From: Bacteroidota bacterium
GTDB taxonomy: Bacteria; Bacteroidota; Bacteroidia; Chitinophagales; Chitinophagaceae
Assembly: GCA_018267615.1 (NCBI GenBank)
Contig: JAFDYD010000011.1
Location: 17,772-56,862, forward strand
Direction of reading: 5' to 3'
Length of the DNA: 39,091 bases
Positions 17,382 to 26,274 of this stretch are shown one piece after another (the stretch's first letter is position 1; the number at the start of each line of letters is the position of its first letter). The position numbers and the translations under genes are program-made. Below the pieces are notes generated by a model. That model did not search any database. It saw only the letters and a list, made by a program, of their open reading frames with translations, and was not told the DNA's origin.

Positions 17382-20300
17382 ATGATAAAACGACTACTGG
17401 CATCGGCGCTATGCCTATTCTCTGCATTTATTGTTTTTGGGCAGGAAACCACTTCTGAAATACTGGGAACGGTATCAGATGGTAAAACAAATCTAGGAGG
17501 AGCAACAGTTACGGCTACTCACGGCCCTACCGGCACAGTTTACAGCACTACTACGCGAAAAGATGGCCGCTATAATCTCGCAAATCTTCGTATTGGCGGT
17601 CCATATCTTGTGGTTGTCACTTATGTAGGATTTAAAAAAGCGCAACAGGACAGTATCACTTTGATTTTGGGCCAGGATTTCAAAGCTGATTTTATCCTTA
17701 CGCCAGACTCCAAAGAATTAACTGAAGTAACGGTTACTGCAGGCCGACAGGGAAAAGTTTTTAATACGGGTCACACTGGAAGTCAGGAAATCATTAACCG
17801 GACGCAGATCGAAAGGTTACCAACAGTGAACAGATCCTTACAAGATGCAATGAAGCTTACACCGACAGCAAACGCGACATCAGTCGGCGTTGCATTTGCT
17901 GGACAAAGCAATCAATATAATAATATAACTGTTGACGGAGCGAATTTCAATAACTCATTTGGCTTGTCGGGAACATTAGGCGGACAAACGAATTCACAAC
18001 CGATCAGCCTCGATGCGATCGAGCAGGTGCAGGTGAACATTTCTCCTTATGATGTGAGACAGGGGGGGTTTTCCGGAGCCGGGGTAAATTCGGTTACTCG
18101 CAGTGGTACAAATAAATTGAGAGGTTCTGTCTATACTTACATCAAAGGACCCGGAACACAAGGATATCATGTTGGATCCGCAACGGTGCCGAGGCAAACT
18201 TTCGAATATAACCTGAGAGGCATTTCTCTTGGCGGGCCAATCATCAAAAACAAATTGTTCTTTTTTATCAGTGGCGAATCAGAAAGAAGAACAGACCCAG
18301 GAACAACTTTTATCGCTTCAGATGCAAGTCACCCTGCGAATGGTGTGAGTGTTTCCAATGCAAACGCAGATACATTAAACGCACTTGCATCTTTTTTAAA
18401 AAAACAATATGGCTATGATCCTGGTTCGTTCCAGGGATATTCATATAGAACGCAGAGTGATAAGCTGACAGTAAAGTTTGATTGGACAATCAATAGCAAC
18501 AATACGCTAACGATCAAGTATAATTATTTAAAATCTTTCAGAGATGTTCAGGCAAGTAATAGTGGTTCGGTGAATTCTTCATTCGGAAGAACACCGGGAC
18601 AATTTGCAATGCCTTTCTCCGGCAGTGGTTATACAATCAATAATAATTTCAATATCCTGATTGCGGAGTTGAACACCAGGTTTGGCAATAAAGCGTCTAA
18701 TAAATTACAGGTTGGTTACACCGCATTGCGAGATTCTCGCGCAGCGCTCACTTCAAAAGCTTTCCCGCTTGTAGATATTCTTGATGGCAGCGGCAATCCC
18801 TACACTTCGTTTGGTTACGAACAATTCACTTATGGAAATTTATTGAAAACAGATGTATTCCAACTGAACGACATTTTTACTTTCTATAAAGGAAGTCATG
18901 AAATAACAGTAGGTACACAAAATTCATTTAAGAAATATCAGAATGGATTTTCTCCCGCTTACGAAGGCGTATATCGTTTCAAAAGTATCAGTGATTTTTA
19001 TGCAGCTGCGGCAGATACAAGTGTAAAAGCACTTCGATATGATTTGTCTTATACATTGCCACCAAACAGCAAATTCCCATTGGTTGGACCAAAAGATATA
19101 GAGCTCGGATTTTTCTTGCAAGACAAGTGGAGAATACTTTCAAACTTTACATTGATCTATGGATTGAGAGTTGATATCCCAATCTTCCAAAATACATTCT
19201 TGTATAATCCTGTTGTGGATACGCTGTCTTTATTCTATGGCGGCACGCATGTAAATACAGGACAAGCTCCTTCTGTAAATCCTTTGTTTGCGCCGCGTCT
19301 TGGATTTAACTGGGATGTAAAAGGCGATCAGAAAACACAAGTGCGTGGAGGTGTTGGTTTGTTTGCAGGCCCTCCTCCATTTGTTTGGATCAGTAACCAG
19401 GCCAGCAATAGTGGTGTTGCATTATTTGGATCAGTTAGCAACGGCACCAACTATTCTTTCAGTCCTGATGTGAATCCAAATCCAAATTGGCCGCAAGGAG
19501 CAACAGGTGGTTTGAGCAAATCTTATAGCATCAATGTTACAAACCCTAAATTTAAATTCCCGCAAGCTTTGAAATCGAGCTTGGCAGTTGATCAAAAATT
19601 ACCTGCCGATTTCATTGTCACTGCTGAATTCACTTATGCAAAGGATGTGAATGCTGCCTTCTTCCAAAATATCAATCTACCTTCTACAGGAACTGCACTT
19701 ACTGGTGCAGATAATAGAATACGTTACAAAACAAGTCAGATATATCCTGTTGGAGGATCTGCTGCCGCAACAGTAAATAATCCGAATATCGGCAATGCGA
19801 TTTACATGACCAATGTAAATGGCGGATATGCATACACTGCAACACTGCAGGTTCAAAAAACTTTCCACAATCTTTATTTAAATGTCGCTTACACGTATAG
19901 CCAGGCGAAAGATGTAATGGTTGGCGGTTCTACAGCTGCAACCATGTGGGGATCCAAACCAATTTCAGGTGATCCGAATTCACCACAGGTTGGTTACTCA
20001 AATGCATATTTACCTCACCGCATTATCGCGTCGGCATATTACAGATTTACTTATGGAAAATATTTTGCAACTTCTATTGGCGCCATATTCGAAGCGTCAC
20101 CATCAGGAGTTGGTTCCTATGTGTACACTGGAGATTTGAACAACGATGGACAGACTTCAAACGACCTGATATACATCCCAACTCAAGCAGATTTTGATAA
20201 CGGAAAATACAGAGTGGAATCGAGTGGCGGAACAGACACACGCACACCGCAGGATGTCTGGAATCAAATCAATGCTTTTATCAGCCAGGATAAATATTTA

Positions 20301-20693
20301 AGCAAGCATCGCGGTTCTTATGCACAAAGAAATGCATTGGTATATCCGTGGTTTAAAAGACTGGACTTAAACGTTACACAGGACTTCTTTATCAAAACCG
20401 GAAAGGACGGCGACAGACATACACTGCGTCTTTCAGTTGATATCGTGAACGTGGGCAATATGATCAATAAAAATTGGGGCACATATAAACTTCCAAGTGC
20501 AGGTTCCGGTTCCGGAGTGTTGAATGTAGGTATCATCAAGTACGACAAACTGGATACTGATGGAACACCGATTTTCTCATTCCCATATCGCGTAGCTGCC
20601 AGCCAGACACCGTATACTACTTCGTTTAAAGATGATATCAGTATATTTTCTCGTTGGCAAATGCAATTTGGAATCAGGTATTTGTTTAACTAG
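17382..20693 (+). CDS. Oar-like TonB-dependent outer-membrane receptor with carboxypeptidase-regulatory-like domain
   Basis: A 1,103-residue outer-membrane protein. The signal peptide covers about 1-20 (ends IVFGQ). A CarboxypepD_reg-like domain lies at about 22-112 (EILGTVSDGKTNLGGATVTA, DGRYNLANLRIGGPY). It is followed by the linker LTEVTVTAG, a plug at about 130-250 (GQSNQYNNITVDGANFNN, DAIEQVQVNISPYDVRQGGF) and a long beta-barrel. The plug motifs match the Oar/TonB-dependent receptor group rather than SusC, and no SusD partner follows. The barrel ends GIRYLFN, so the last residue is Asn rather than the usual terminal aromatic. The substrate is unknown. The stop is one base before a 75-bp-arm hairpin. 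Confidence 0.92.
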   Translation: MIKRLLASALCLFSAFIVFGQETTSEILGTVSDGKTNLGGATVTATHGPTGTVYSTTTRKDGRYNLANLRIGGPYLVVVTYVGFKKAQQDSITLILGQDFKADFILTPDSKELTEVTVTAGRQGKVFNTGHTGSQEIINRTQIERLPTVNRSLQDAMKLTPTANATSVGVAFAGQSNQYNNITVDGANFNNSFGLSGTLGGQTNSQPISLDAIEQVQVNISPYDVRQGGFSGAGVNSVTRSGTNKLRGSVYTYIKGPGTQGYHVGSATVPRQTFEYNLRGISLGGPIIKNKLFFFISGESERRTDPGTTFIASDASHPANGVSVSNANADTLNALASFLKKQYGYDPGSFQGYSYRTQSDKLTVKFDWTINSNNTLTIKYNYLKSFRDVQASNSGSVNSSFGRTPGQFAMPFSGSGYTINNNFNILIAELNTRFGNKASNKLQVGYTALRDSRAALTSKAFPLVDILDGSGNPYTSFGYEQFTYGNLLKTDVFQLNDIFTFYKGSHEITVGTQNSFKKYQNGFSPAYEGVYRFKSISDFYAAAADTSVKALRYDLSYTLPPNSKFPLVGPKDIELGFFLQDKWRILSNFTLIYGLRVDIPIFQNTFLYNPVVDTLSLFYGGTHVNTGQAPSVNPLFAPRLGFNWDVKGDQKTQVRGGVGLFAGPPPFVWISNQASNSGVALFGSVSNGTNYSFSPDVNPNPNWPQGATGGLSKSYSINVTNPKFKFPQALKSSLAVDQKLPADFIVTAEFTYAKDVNAAFFQNINLPSTGTALTGADNRIRYKTSQIYPVGGSAAATVNNPNIGNAIYMTNVNGGYAYTATLQVQKTFHNLYLNVAYTYSQAKDVMVGGSTAATMWGSKPISGDPNSPQVGYSNAYLPHRIIASAYYRFTYGKYFATSIGAIFEASPSGVGSYVYTGDLNNDGQTSNDLIYIPTQADFDNGKYRVESSGGTDTRTPQDVWNQINAFISQDKYLSKHRGSYAQRNALVYPWFKRLDLNVTQDFFIKTGKDGDRHTLRLSVDIVNVGNMINKNWGTYKLPSAGSGSGVLNVGIIKYDKLDTDGTPIFSFPYRVAASQTPYTTSFKDDISIFSRWQMQFGIRYLFN

Positions 20694-20694
20694 A

Positions 20695-20853
20695 GAACCA
20701 CGATTTACTTGATTTAAAAAGATTATGAGGAGAGTTGAAGAGAAGAGCGGAGAAACAGAGCGAAGAGCGAAGGTTGTGCGCTCTTCGCTCTGTTTCTCCG
20801 CTCTTCTCTTCAACTCTCCTCATAATCTTTTTAAATCAAGTAAATCACGGTTC
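20695..20853. repeat. 75-bp-arm inverted repeat overlapping the esterase stop codon
   Basis: Left arm 20695-20769, right arm 20779-20853, 73 of 75 positions complementary, loop 9 nt. The outer part is GATT words beginning GAACCACGATTT; the inner part is GAG/AGCG words. It starts one base after the receptor stop. The right arm contains the last two sense codons (Glu, Pro) and the stop of the convergent esterase gene. It is the longest stem in the window. Confidence 0.96.
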
Positions 20854-21660
20854 ACCCCAGCCCCATTTTAAAAATTCCGGCATGGCGCGCGCCCAGGTAG
20901 CAACGTCATGTTTGCCATCGTCTAGTTGCAAGTAGTGAATATCTTTATTTTCGTCATAACCTTTTGCGACTAATTCTTTAATAAGATCAACGGTATCATC
21001 AATTGAATCGATGATGCCATTATTATTTCGATCACCCTCTTCGTCGGCAGCTCCACATTCCAGGAAAAATTTCAACCAAGGGTAATAATTTCCATTTCTT
21101 ATCTGCTGATGCATGATGCGATCTTTGTCATCACTGTATGTTTTATCGTTTTTGTCTTTTGTCCTCCACCATAGAGAACCTGAGAAAATACCTGTTTTGG
21201 AAAACTCTATCGGATGATTCCATACAATATCCAATGCACTGAGGGCGCCCAAAGAAAAGCCCGCAAATGCTTTTTCCTTAAACCCCTGGTTGTAATAATT
21301 TATTCTGATAAAAGGGATGAGCTCTTCAAAAATAAAAGATGTATAATTTTTCGCTCTGCTACCTCTTCCTTTATAATCGGGCTTGCAAGCGGTCCCGTAT
21401 TCCAACTTCCTATCAACACCTGCATGAATACCGACGCAGAGTAATGGGCCAATTGTCTTTGTTCTATATAAATCTTCGAGAATAAATTCAAGGCCGAGTT
21501 TCTCCAAATCTTGTCCATCATTTATCAGTAACAAACTTGGAGAAGTATCGGGTTCATTATGTAAGGGAAAATAAAAATCTACTTTAACGGTACGATTCAG
21601 AAATCCGGATTCTATTTCAACGTGATCTTTTAATATGCGCTCACTTTTATCTGTTTCCAT
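20845..21660 (-). CDS. alpha/beta-hydrolase esterase (Esterase family, PF00756-like) with an EF-hand-like loop
   Basis: Cytoplasmic or unprocessed 271-residue esterase beginning METDKSERIL; the frame extends upstream, but this ATG at 21660 fits the family start and leaves room for the divergent promoter. The fold elements are SLLLINDGQDL (48-51 region), the nucleophile elbow AGFSLGALSA with Ser136 and a late GKHDVATW with His251. The acid is probably in ECGAADEEGD (201-210). That acid is directly followed by DRNNNGIIDSID (210-221), which has the spacing of a calcium-binding EF-hand/dockerin loop. Relatives act on ester bonds such as siderophore or feruloyl esters. It diverges from a second esterase 97 bases away, next to an ATP-grasp and a carboxylate-amine ligase, so it may belong with them. 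Confidence 0.82.
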   Translation of the reverse strand: METDKSERILKDHVEIESGFLNRTVKVDFYFPLHNEPDTSPSLLLINDGQDLEKLGLEFILEDLYRTKTIGPLLCVGIHAGVDRKLEYGTACKPDYKGRGSRAKNYTSFIFEELIPFIRINYYNQGFKEKAFAGFSLGALSALDIVWNHPIEFSKTGIFSGSLWWRTKDKNDKTYSDDKDRIMHQQIRNGNYYPWLKFFLECGAADEEGDRNNNGIIDSIDDTVDLIKELVAKGYDENKDIHYLQLDDGKHDVATWARAMPEFLKWGWGEP

Positions 21661-21757
21661 GGTTTCAAAAATAGGGAAATGATTCTTTATGATCGAATAC
21701 GCAATTTGTTTTTTTGTTGTTTTAAAAATATATTTGATCAAGCCTAAACACAAAAGC
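21661..21757. promoter_or_regulatory. divergent promoter region between two esterase genes
   Basis: 97 AT-rich bases between the two chosen start codons. Choosing the internal ATG on each side removes an otherwise large overlap of the two frames and leaves space for promoters. No specific promoter motif could be assigned. Confidence 0.4.
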
Positions 21758-22465
21758 ATGCAAGAGGAATATCACAAATGGCATTCGCCCGCTATCGGGA
21801 GAGATTTTGAAATGCTGGTATTCGGTCATGCCGGTCAGCCTGTAATTTTATATCCCACATCCAAAGGTTCTTATTATCAAAACAAGGATATGGGTTTGAT
21901 TGATGCGGTTGGTTGGTTTTTGGAAAACGGTTTGGTAAAAATATATTGCCCCGATAGTATAGATGCATTCAGTTGGTATAACAAATCTGTGCATCCTTCT
22001 ATCCGAGCATATAACCATACCTGTTATGATAAATTAATTGTAACCGAAATCATTCCGCGCGCGCAGCATGAAACAGGATTTGGCAAAGTTGTGATGGCAG
22101 GATGCAGTTTTGGAGGATATCACGCAGTGAATGCAGCATTCCGCCACCCTTCTATCACCAGTTATTGTTTTTCGATGAGTGGGGCGTTTGACGTGAAACA
22201 ATTCACTGATGGATATTATGACGACAATGTATATTATAATAATCCAGTCGATTTTATTCCATCTGATAATAACCCGGATCTGTGGCAAATGGGGATCGCA
22301 TTAGGCGCAGGAGAATATGACATTTGCCGGGTAGATAACGAACGGCTGAGTGGAATCCTGCACCAAAAAAACATAGATCATTGGCTCGATATTCGTCCAC
22401 ATGCTACGCACGACTGGCCTGTATGGAAAGAAATGTTCCCTCAATATCTCTCATTGATAAAATAA
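21758..22465 (+). CDS. esterase-family alpha/beta hydrolase
   Basis: A compact 235-residue hydrolase starting MQEEYHKWHS. The start at 21758 is chosen over an upstream TTG because the extra 23 residues are hydrophobic and overlap the divergent gene. The nucleophile elbow AGCSFGGYHA gives Ser117, ALGAGEYDIC may give the acid (Asp188) and HATHDWPVW gives His218, so the triad is complete. The opening LVFGHAGQPVILYPTSKGSY is typical of a small esterase group often annotated as putative esterase. It is transcribed towards an ATP-grasp and a GCS2-type ligase, 142 and then 111 bases apart. It probably works on an ester or thioester intermediate or product of those ligases; that is inference from order only. 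Confidence 0.82.
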   Translation: MQEEYHKWHSPAIGRDFEMLVFGHAGQPVILYPTSKGSYYQNKDMGLIDAVGWFLENGLVKIYCPDSIDAFSWYNKSVHPSIRAYNHTCYDKLIVTEIIPRAQHETGFGKVVMAGCSFGGYHAVNAAFRHPSITSYCFSMSGAFDVKQFTDGYYDDNVYYNNPVDFIPSDNNPDLWQMGIALGAGEYDICRVDNERLSGILHQKNIDHWLDIRPHATHDWPVWKEMFPQYLSLIK

Positions 22466-22607
22466 ATCACGATCAAAAAGATTTGGAATGATTGCCTGAA
22501 TTAGTTGATGTCGTTGACGGCAATGCAATTCTCACTTAAATCATAGTTGCACTGCGTCGTTGTTACAACTAAAATCGTATATTCATCAGACCAACAAATT
22601 TTTTATT
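22466..22607. other. intergenic region with an eroded GATT-word stretch
   Basis: Just after the esterase stop the sequence reads as GATT-type words (GATCAAAAA, GATTTGGAAT, GATTGCCT). They resemble the left arms of the hairpins at 15743 and 20695. The mirrored arm is only partly recognisable (ATTGCC around 22490 against GGCAAT around 22520), so this may be a decayed element. No gene seen. Confidence 0.35.
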
Positions 22608-23561
22608 ATGAAAAAAATTGGCATACTCTTCGGACAGGAAAGAAGTTTTCCCATGGCATTTGTAGAAAGGATAAACAGTAAGAATATTCCCGGCATAACG
22701 GCTGAACCGGTGCGCATTGAAAAAGTTGTACAGGGCGATGCAAGTGGGTATGCAGTAATTCTTGATCGTATTTCTCAAGATGTTCCATTTTATCGCGCCT
22801 TCCTGAAAAATGCAGCTTTATGTGGAGCCGCTGTTATCAACAATCCGTTCTGGTGGAGTGCTGATGAAAAATTTTTCAATAATTGTCTCGCGACTAAAAT
22901 AGGAGTTCCTGTTCCAAAAACGGTGATACTGCCTTCCAGGGAGCATCCAACGGATACCAGTGACCAGTCTTTTGCAAATCTTGCTTTCCCTTTGGATTGG
23001 GAAGACATCTTCAAATATATCGGCTTCCCTGCTTACATGAAACCATTTGCAGGTGGCGGTTGGAAGAACGTGTACAAACTTCGCAGCACTGAAGAATTTT
23101 TTCAAAAGCATAGTGAAACAGGACAACTGGTGATGTTGCTGCAAGAAGAAATTATTTTTGATGAATATTATCGTTGTTATTGTATTGGCGGAAAATATGT
23201 TCGCATCATGCCGTATGAGCCCAGAAATCCTCATCACCTGAGATATGTAGCCGATTTCCATCCTAGTTCCGATCGATTGCAATTGATGGAGCAAATTGTA
23301 TTACGCATCAATCATTACTTAGGTTATGATTTCAACACCGTGGAACTGGCCATCCGTGATGGTATTCCATACGCTATTGATTTTTGCAATCCTGCACCCG
23401 ATGCAGAAAAAACCAGTGTGGGTGAAGAAAATTTTGATTGGGTTGTGGAGACTGCAGCCAATTATGCCATTGAAAGAGCGTTGGCGCATAAGGATGGAAT
23501 GGATAATCTTACCTGGGGAGAATATATCAAACGCAGCAGTGCAAAACATCAATTGACATAA
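22608..23561 (+). CDS. ATP-grasp domain ligase
   Basis: Predicted ATP-dependent carboxylate-amine/thiol ligase of 317 residues starting MKKIGILFGQERSFP; this ATG is preferred to the upstream TTG at 22560. The N-terminal Rossmann-like part covers 1-80. The ATP-grasp fold follows, with an ATP-binding Lys145 and glycine loop in AYMKPFAGGGWKNV and hinge acids in LLQEEIIFDEYYRCYCIGG. The magnesium ligands lie in TVELAIRDGIPYAIDFCNP (E246, D258, N261). The catalytic set looks complete. Its neighbours are an esterase upstream and a YbdK-like ligase downstream, so it likely adds an amino acid or amine to an acyl phosphate. The substrate cannot be told from sequence. Confidence 0.87.
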   Translation: MKKIGILFGQERSFPMAFVERINSKNIPGITAEPVRIEKVVQGDASGYAVILDRISQDVPFYRAFLKNAALCGAAVINNPFWWSADEKFFNNCLATKIGVPVPKTVILPSREHPTDTSDQSFANLAFPLDWEDIFKYIGFPAYMKPFAGGGWKNVYKLRSTEEFFQKHSETGQLVMLLQEEIIFDEYYRCYCIGGKYVRIMPYEPRNPHHLRYVADFHPSSDRLQLMEQIVLRINHYLGYDFNTVELAIRDGIPYAIDFCNPAPDAEKTSVGEENFDWVVETAANYAIERALAHKDGMDNLTWGEYIKRSSAKHQLT

Positions 23562-23672
23562 TAATTATTGCAATTTATTTTTCGACATAAAATAAAATGA
23601 GAAAAATATTTAGGAAATCTTTTTCTCAAAATAAGTCTTGTAAAAATATAAGCCAATTTCCAAATCATTAAT

Positions 23673-24785
23673 ATGGCAAATATCAACTATAAACATTTTA
23701 CCCTCGGAGTTGAAGAAGAGTATATGGTATTGGATCCCGAAACAAGAGAATTAAAAAGTCATGAACAAAAAATTGTTCTCGAAGGTCAAAAAGTAATCAA
23801 GGATAAAGTAAAAGCAGAGATGCACCAGGCGGTGGTGGAAGTAGGAACTGATATCTGCCAGAATATAGATGAAGCATTTAAAGATGTTGGCACATTGCGT
23901 CGTACCATTTCACAAATTGCAGGTGATCTTGGCTTATGGGTGGGCGCTTCCGGAACACACCCGTTCAGCCATTGGGAAAGCCAGCTGATTACCGATCATG
24001 TACGGTATAATGAAATTGTGAATGAATTGCAAGAAGCGGCGAGAAGCAATTTGATTTTTGGGCTTCATGTACACGTTGGCATGGAGAGTCGTGAAATGGC
24101 AAACCATATTGCAAACTCAACGAGATATTTTTTGCCACATATCTACGCATTGAGCACGAACTCACCGTTCTGGGAATCGAGGAAAACGGGATATAAATCT
24201 TTCCGTACAAAGGTTTTTGATAAATTCCCACGGACAGGCATACCCGAATATTTTGAGAGCATCGAGGCTTATGAGAATTTTGTAAAACTTTTAGTAAAAA
24301 CCAATTGTATTGACAACGCTAAAAAAATCTGGTGGGACCTGCGCGTACATCCGTTTTTTAATACCGTTGAATTCCGTATCTGTGATGTGCCGATGACGGT
24401 AGAAGAAACAATTTGTATTGCGGCGCTTTTCCAGGCAGTGTGCGCAAAAATTTATAAACTGCGTTCAAAGAATTTGAATTTCATAATATACCAACGGGCA
24501 TTGATAAACGAAAACAAATGGAGAGCCAGCAGATATGGGATAGACGGCCGGTTGATAGATTTCGGAAAAGAAGAAGAAGTAAATACCAGAGTATTGATTT
24601 ACGAATTGCTGGATTTTGTAGATGATGTCGTAGATCATCTAGGCAGTCGGCATGCCGTAAATATCGTGAGCAAAATATTCGAAAACGGCACGGGCGCGGA
24701 CCGGCAATTAAAAATATTTGAACAAACCGACGACCTGACTAAAGTGGTAGATTACATACATTCGCAATTTCTGGAAGGCTTATAA
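23673..24785 (+). CDS. YbdK/GCS2-type carboxylate-amine ligase
   Basis: A 370-residue member of the glutamate-cysteine ligase family 2 (COG2170), which share the glutamine-synthetase-like barrel and form gamma-glutamyl or similar amide bonds with ATP. The N-terminal GVEEEYMVLDPETREL at 12-27 carries the metal-binding Glu residues. HQAVVEVGTD, GASGTHPFS, GLHVHVGM and WWDLRVHPFFNTVEFRICD follow in family order. Length is normal. It ends the esterase/ATP-grasp cluster and is followed by a convergent thiolase. E. coli YbdK has weak glutamate-cysteine ligase activity, but many family members act on unknown substrates, so I do not call it a glutathione enzyme. Confidence 0.9.
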   Translation: MANINYKHFTLGVEEEYMVLDPETRELKSHEQKIVLEGQKVIKDKVKAEMHQAVVEVGTDICQNIDEAFKDVGTLRRTISQIAGDLGLWVGASGTHPFSHWESQLITDHVRYNEIVNELQEAARSNLIFGLHVHVGMESREMANHIANSTRYFLPHIYALSTNSPFWESRKTGYKSFRTKVFDKFPRTGIPEYFESIEAYENFVKLLVKTNCIDNAKKIWWDLRVHPFFNTVEFRICDVPMTVEETICIAALFQAVCAKIYKLRSKNLNFIIYQRALINENKWRASRYGIDGRLIDFGKEEEVNTRVLIYELLDFVDDVVDHLGSRHAVNIVSKIFENGTGADRQLKIFEQTDDLTKVVDYIHSQFLEGL

Positions 24786-24865
24786 ATACTAAGAGTCTCC
24801 GAAAATTGCGTGTAATAAACCCTATCCACTGCTTATAAAAAATGAATGATCTTCGTTTACTCATT

Positions 24866-26062
24866 TTAGTTAGATTCCGTCATATTTTCAATAACCATTG
24901 CGCTTGCTCCTCCTCCACCATTGCAGATACCGGCGGCACCGTACTTTGCATTGTTTTGTTTCAATACATTTATTAATGTTACAATGATCCTTGCGCCACT
25001 ACAACCAAGAGGATGACCAATTGAAACCGCACCGCCATGCACATTTACCTTGGATGGATCCAATTTCATGCGTCTTGTATTTTCGATGCCTACTACGGAA
25101 AAAGCTTCGTTCAATTCCCAATAGGATATATCTTCCATTTTTAAATCGGCTCTGGATACCGCTTTGGGTACAGCAAGCGACGGAGTTGTAGTAAACCATT
25201 CAGGCGCTTGTTCTGCATCCGCAAAAGAAATAATTTTCGCAATCGGTTTAATTCCCAACTCTTCTGCTTTGTGCCGACTGATCAATAATAAGGCTGCGGC
25301 ACCATCATTCATAGAACTCGCATTGGCCGCGGTTACAGTTCCATCTTTTTGAAAAGCCGGTTTGAGTTGAGGTATTTTGTCAAATTTTACATTGAAAGGC
25401 TCTTCATCTTTTTCAAACAAAATCGATGGCCCTTTTTTATTTAAAATTTCAATTGGAATTATTTCTTCGCGGAATTTTCCGGCATCGGAAGCAGCTTGTG
25501 ATCTCTTGTAACTTTCTATTGCAAACGCATCTTGCTCATCCCTGCTGATACCACATGTTGAAGCACAAAGTTCCGCAGCTACACCCATTGCAGCTCCATT
25601 GTATACATCAGTTAGCCCGTCTTTGGCAAGCCCATCGATCAGGCTTGAGTTACCATATTTATTTCCCCATCGCATTTGTTCTACATAGAAAGGAACATTG
25701 CTCATACTTTCCATTCCTCCGGCTATTATTATATCAGACTCTCCCAGCATTATCGCCTGAGCAGCCTGGGCAATGGCTTTCATACCACTGGCGCATACCT
25801 TATTGACAGTGGTGCAGTTTACGGCGTCGGACAAACCTGCAAATCTTGCCGCCTGCCTGGCTGGTGCCTGGCCCAGATTAGCCTGCAATACGCATCCAAA
25901 TAATACGTCTTGCACTAATTCTGGTTTGATGCCGGCTTTGTGCAGGGCGCCCTTAATAGCAATCGATCCAAGCTGAGTAGCCGAATAATCTTTCAGCATT
26001 CCGCCAAAACTGCCTATAGGAGTTCTTACCGCAGCAGCTATATATACTTCGTTTTTCTTCAT
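24866..26062 (-). CDS. acetyl-CoA C-acetyltransferase (thiolase)
   Basis: Condenses two acetyl-CoA to acetoacetyl-CoA or cleaves 3-ketoacyl-CoA. The 398-residue protein carries all catalytic elements: the nucleophilic Cys90 in NKVCASGMKA, the NEAF motif (WELNEAFSV), His350 in GGAVSIGHPLGCSGAR and Cys380 in GICNGGGGAS. The strong similarity to AtoB/PhaA-type biosynthetic thiolases suggests acetoacetyl-CoA formation, but a degradative role is possible. No beta-oxidation partners are adjacent; it appears to be a single gene transcribed against the ligase cluster. Confidence 0.95.
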   Translation of the reverse strand: MKKNEVYIAAAVRTPIGSFGGMLKDYSATQLGSIAIKGALHKAGIKPELVQDVLFGCVLQANLGQAPARQAARFAGLSDAVNCTTVNKVCASGMKAIAQAAQAIMLGESDIIIAGGMESMSNVPFYVEQMRWGNKYGNSSLIDGLAKDGLTDVYNGAAMGVAAELCASTCGISRDEQDAFAIESYKRSQAASDAGKFREEIIPIEILNKKGPSILFEKDEEPFNVKFDKIPQLKPAFQKDGTVTAANASSMNDGAAALLLISRHKAEELGIKPIAKIISFADAEQAPEWFTTTPSLAVPKAVSRADLKMEDISYWELNEAFSVVGIENTRRMKLDPSKVNVHGGAVSIGHPLGCSGARIIVTLINVLKQNNAKYGAAGICNGGGGASAMVIENMTESN

Positions 26063-26197
26063 ATGTTTTATCCCCTATAATTTTTGAATAAGCAAAGATA
26101 ACAATTGTTAGTTGTAGATCACCGTACAACTGTGCCACGAAAATGAAAATGAGGCCAATCGACAATGAGATATTTTTAATTTACCAAGTGTTTTTAT

Positions 26198-26270
26198 TAT
26201 AAGGCTGGAGCCTTATATTTTGAAATATAAGGCTGGAGCCTTATATTTGAATATATAAGGCTGGAGCCTA
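26198..26270. repeat. three tandem palindromes, 28-bp period, on the start of the SatD-like gene
   Basis: The core AAGGCT-GG-AGCCTT occurs at 26201-26214 and 26229-26242, and with one change at the last base at 26257-26270. The period is exactly 28 bp. The middle copy is a perfect palindrome over 26223-26248 around a GG centre. The last copy stops 4 bases before the ATG at 26275, and its GGAG (26263-26266) is 8 bases from that ATG, a Shine-Dalgarno spacing. Confidence 0.93.
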
Positions 26271-26274
26271 AAAA

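Noticed and set aside
20577..20935. Two frames on opposite strands that begin with the same residues (MKRRAEKQSEER)
   Set aside because: They are the translation of the two arms of the 75-bp inverted repeat, not genes.
24786..24865. Rho-independent terminator between the GCS2 ligase and thiolase genes
   Set aside because: Only a weak AAAATGA/TCATTTT pairing with a large loop and no GC-rich stem is seen.
26198..26270. Short CRISPR array
   Set aside because: Three copies with a 28-bp period leave only 8-14 bp between the palindromes, far too short for spacers, and no cas gene is present.
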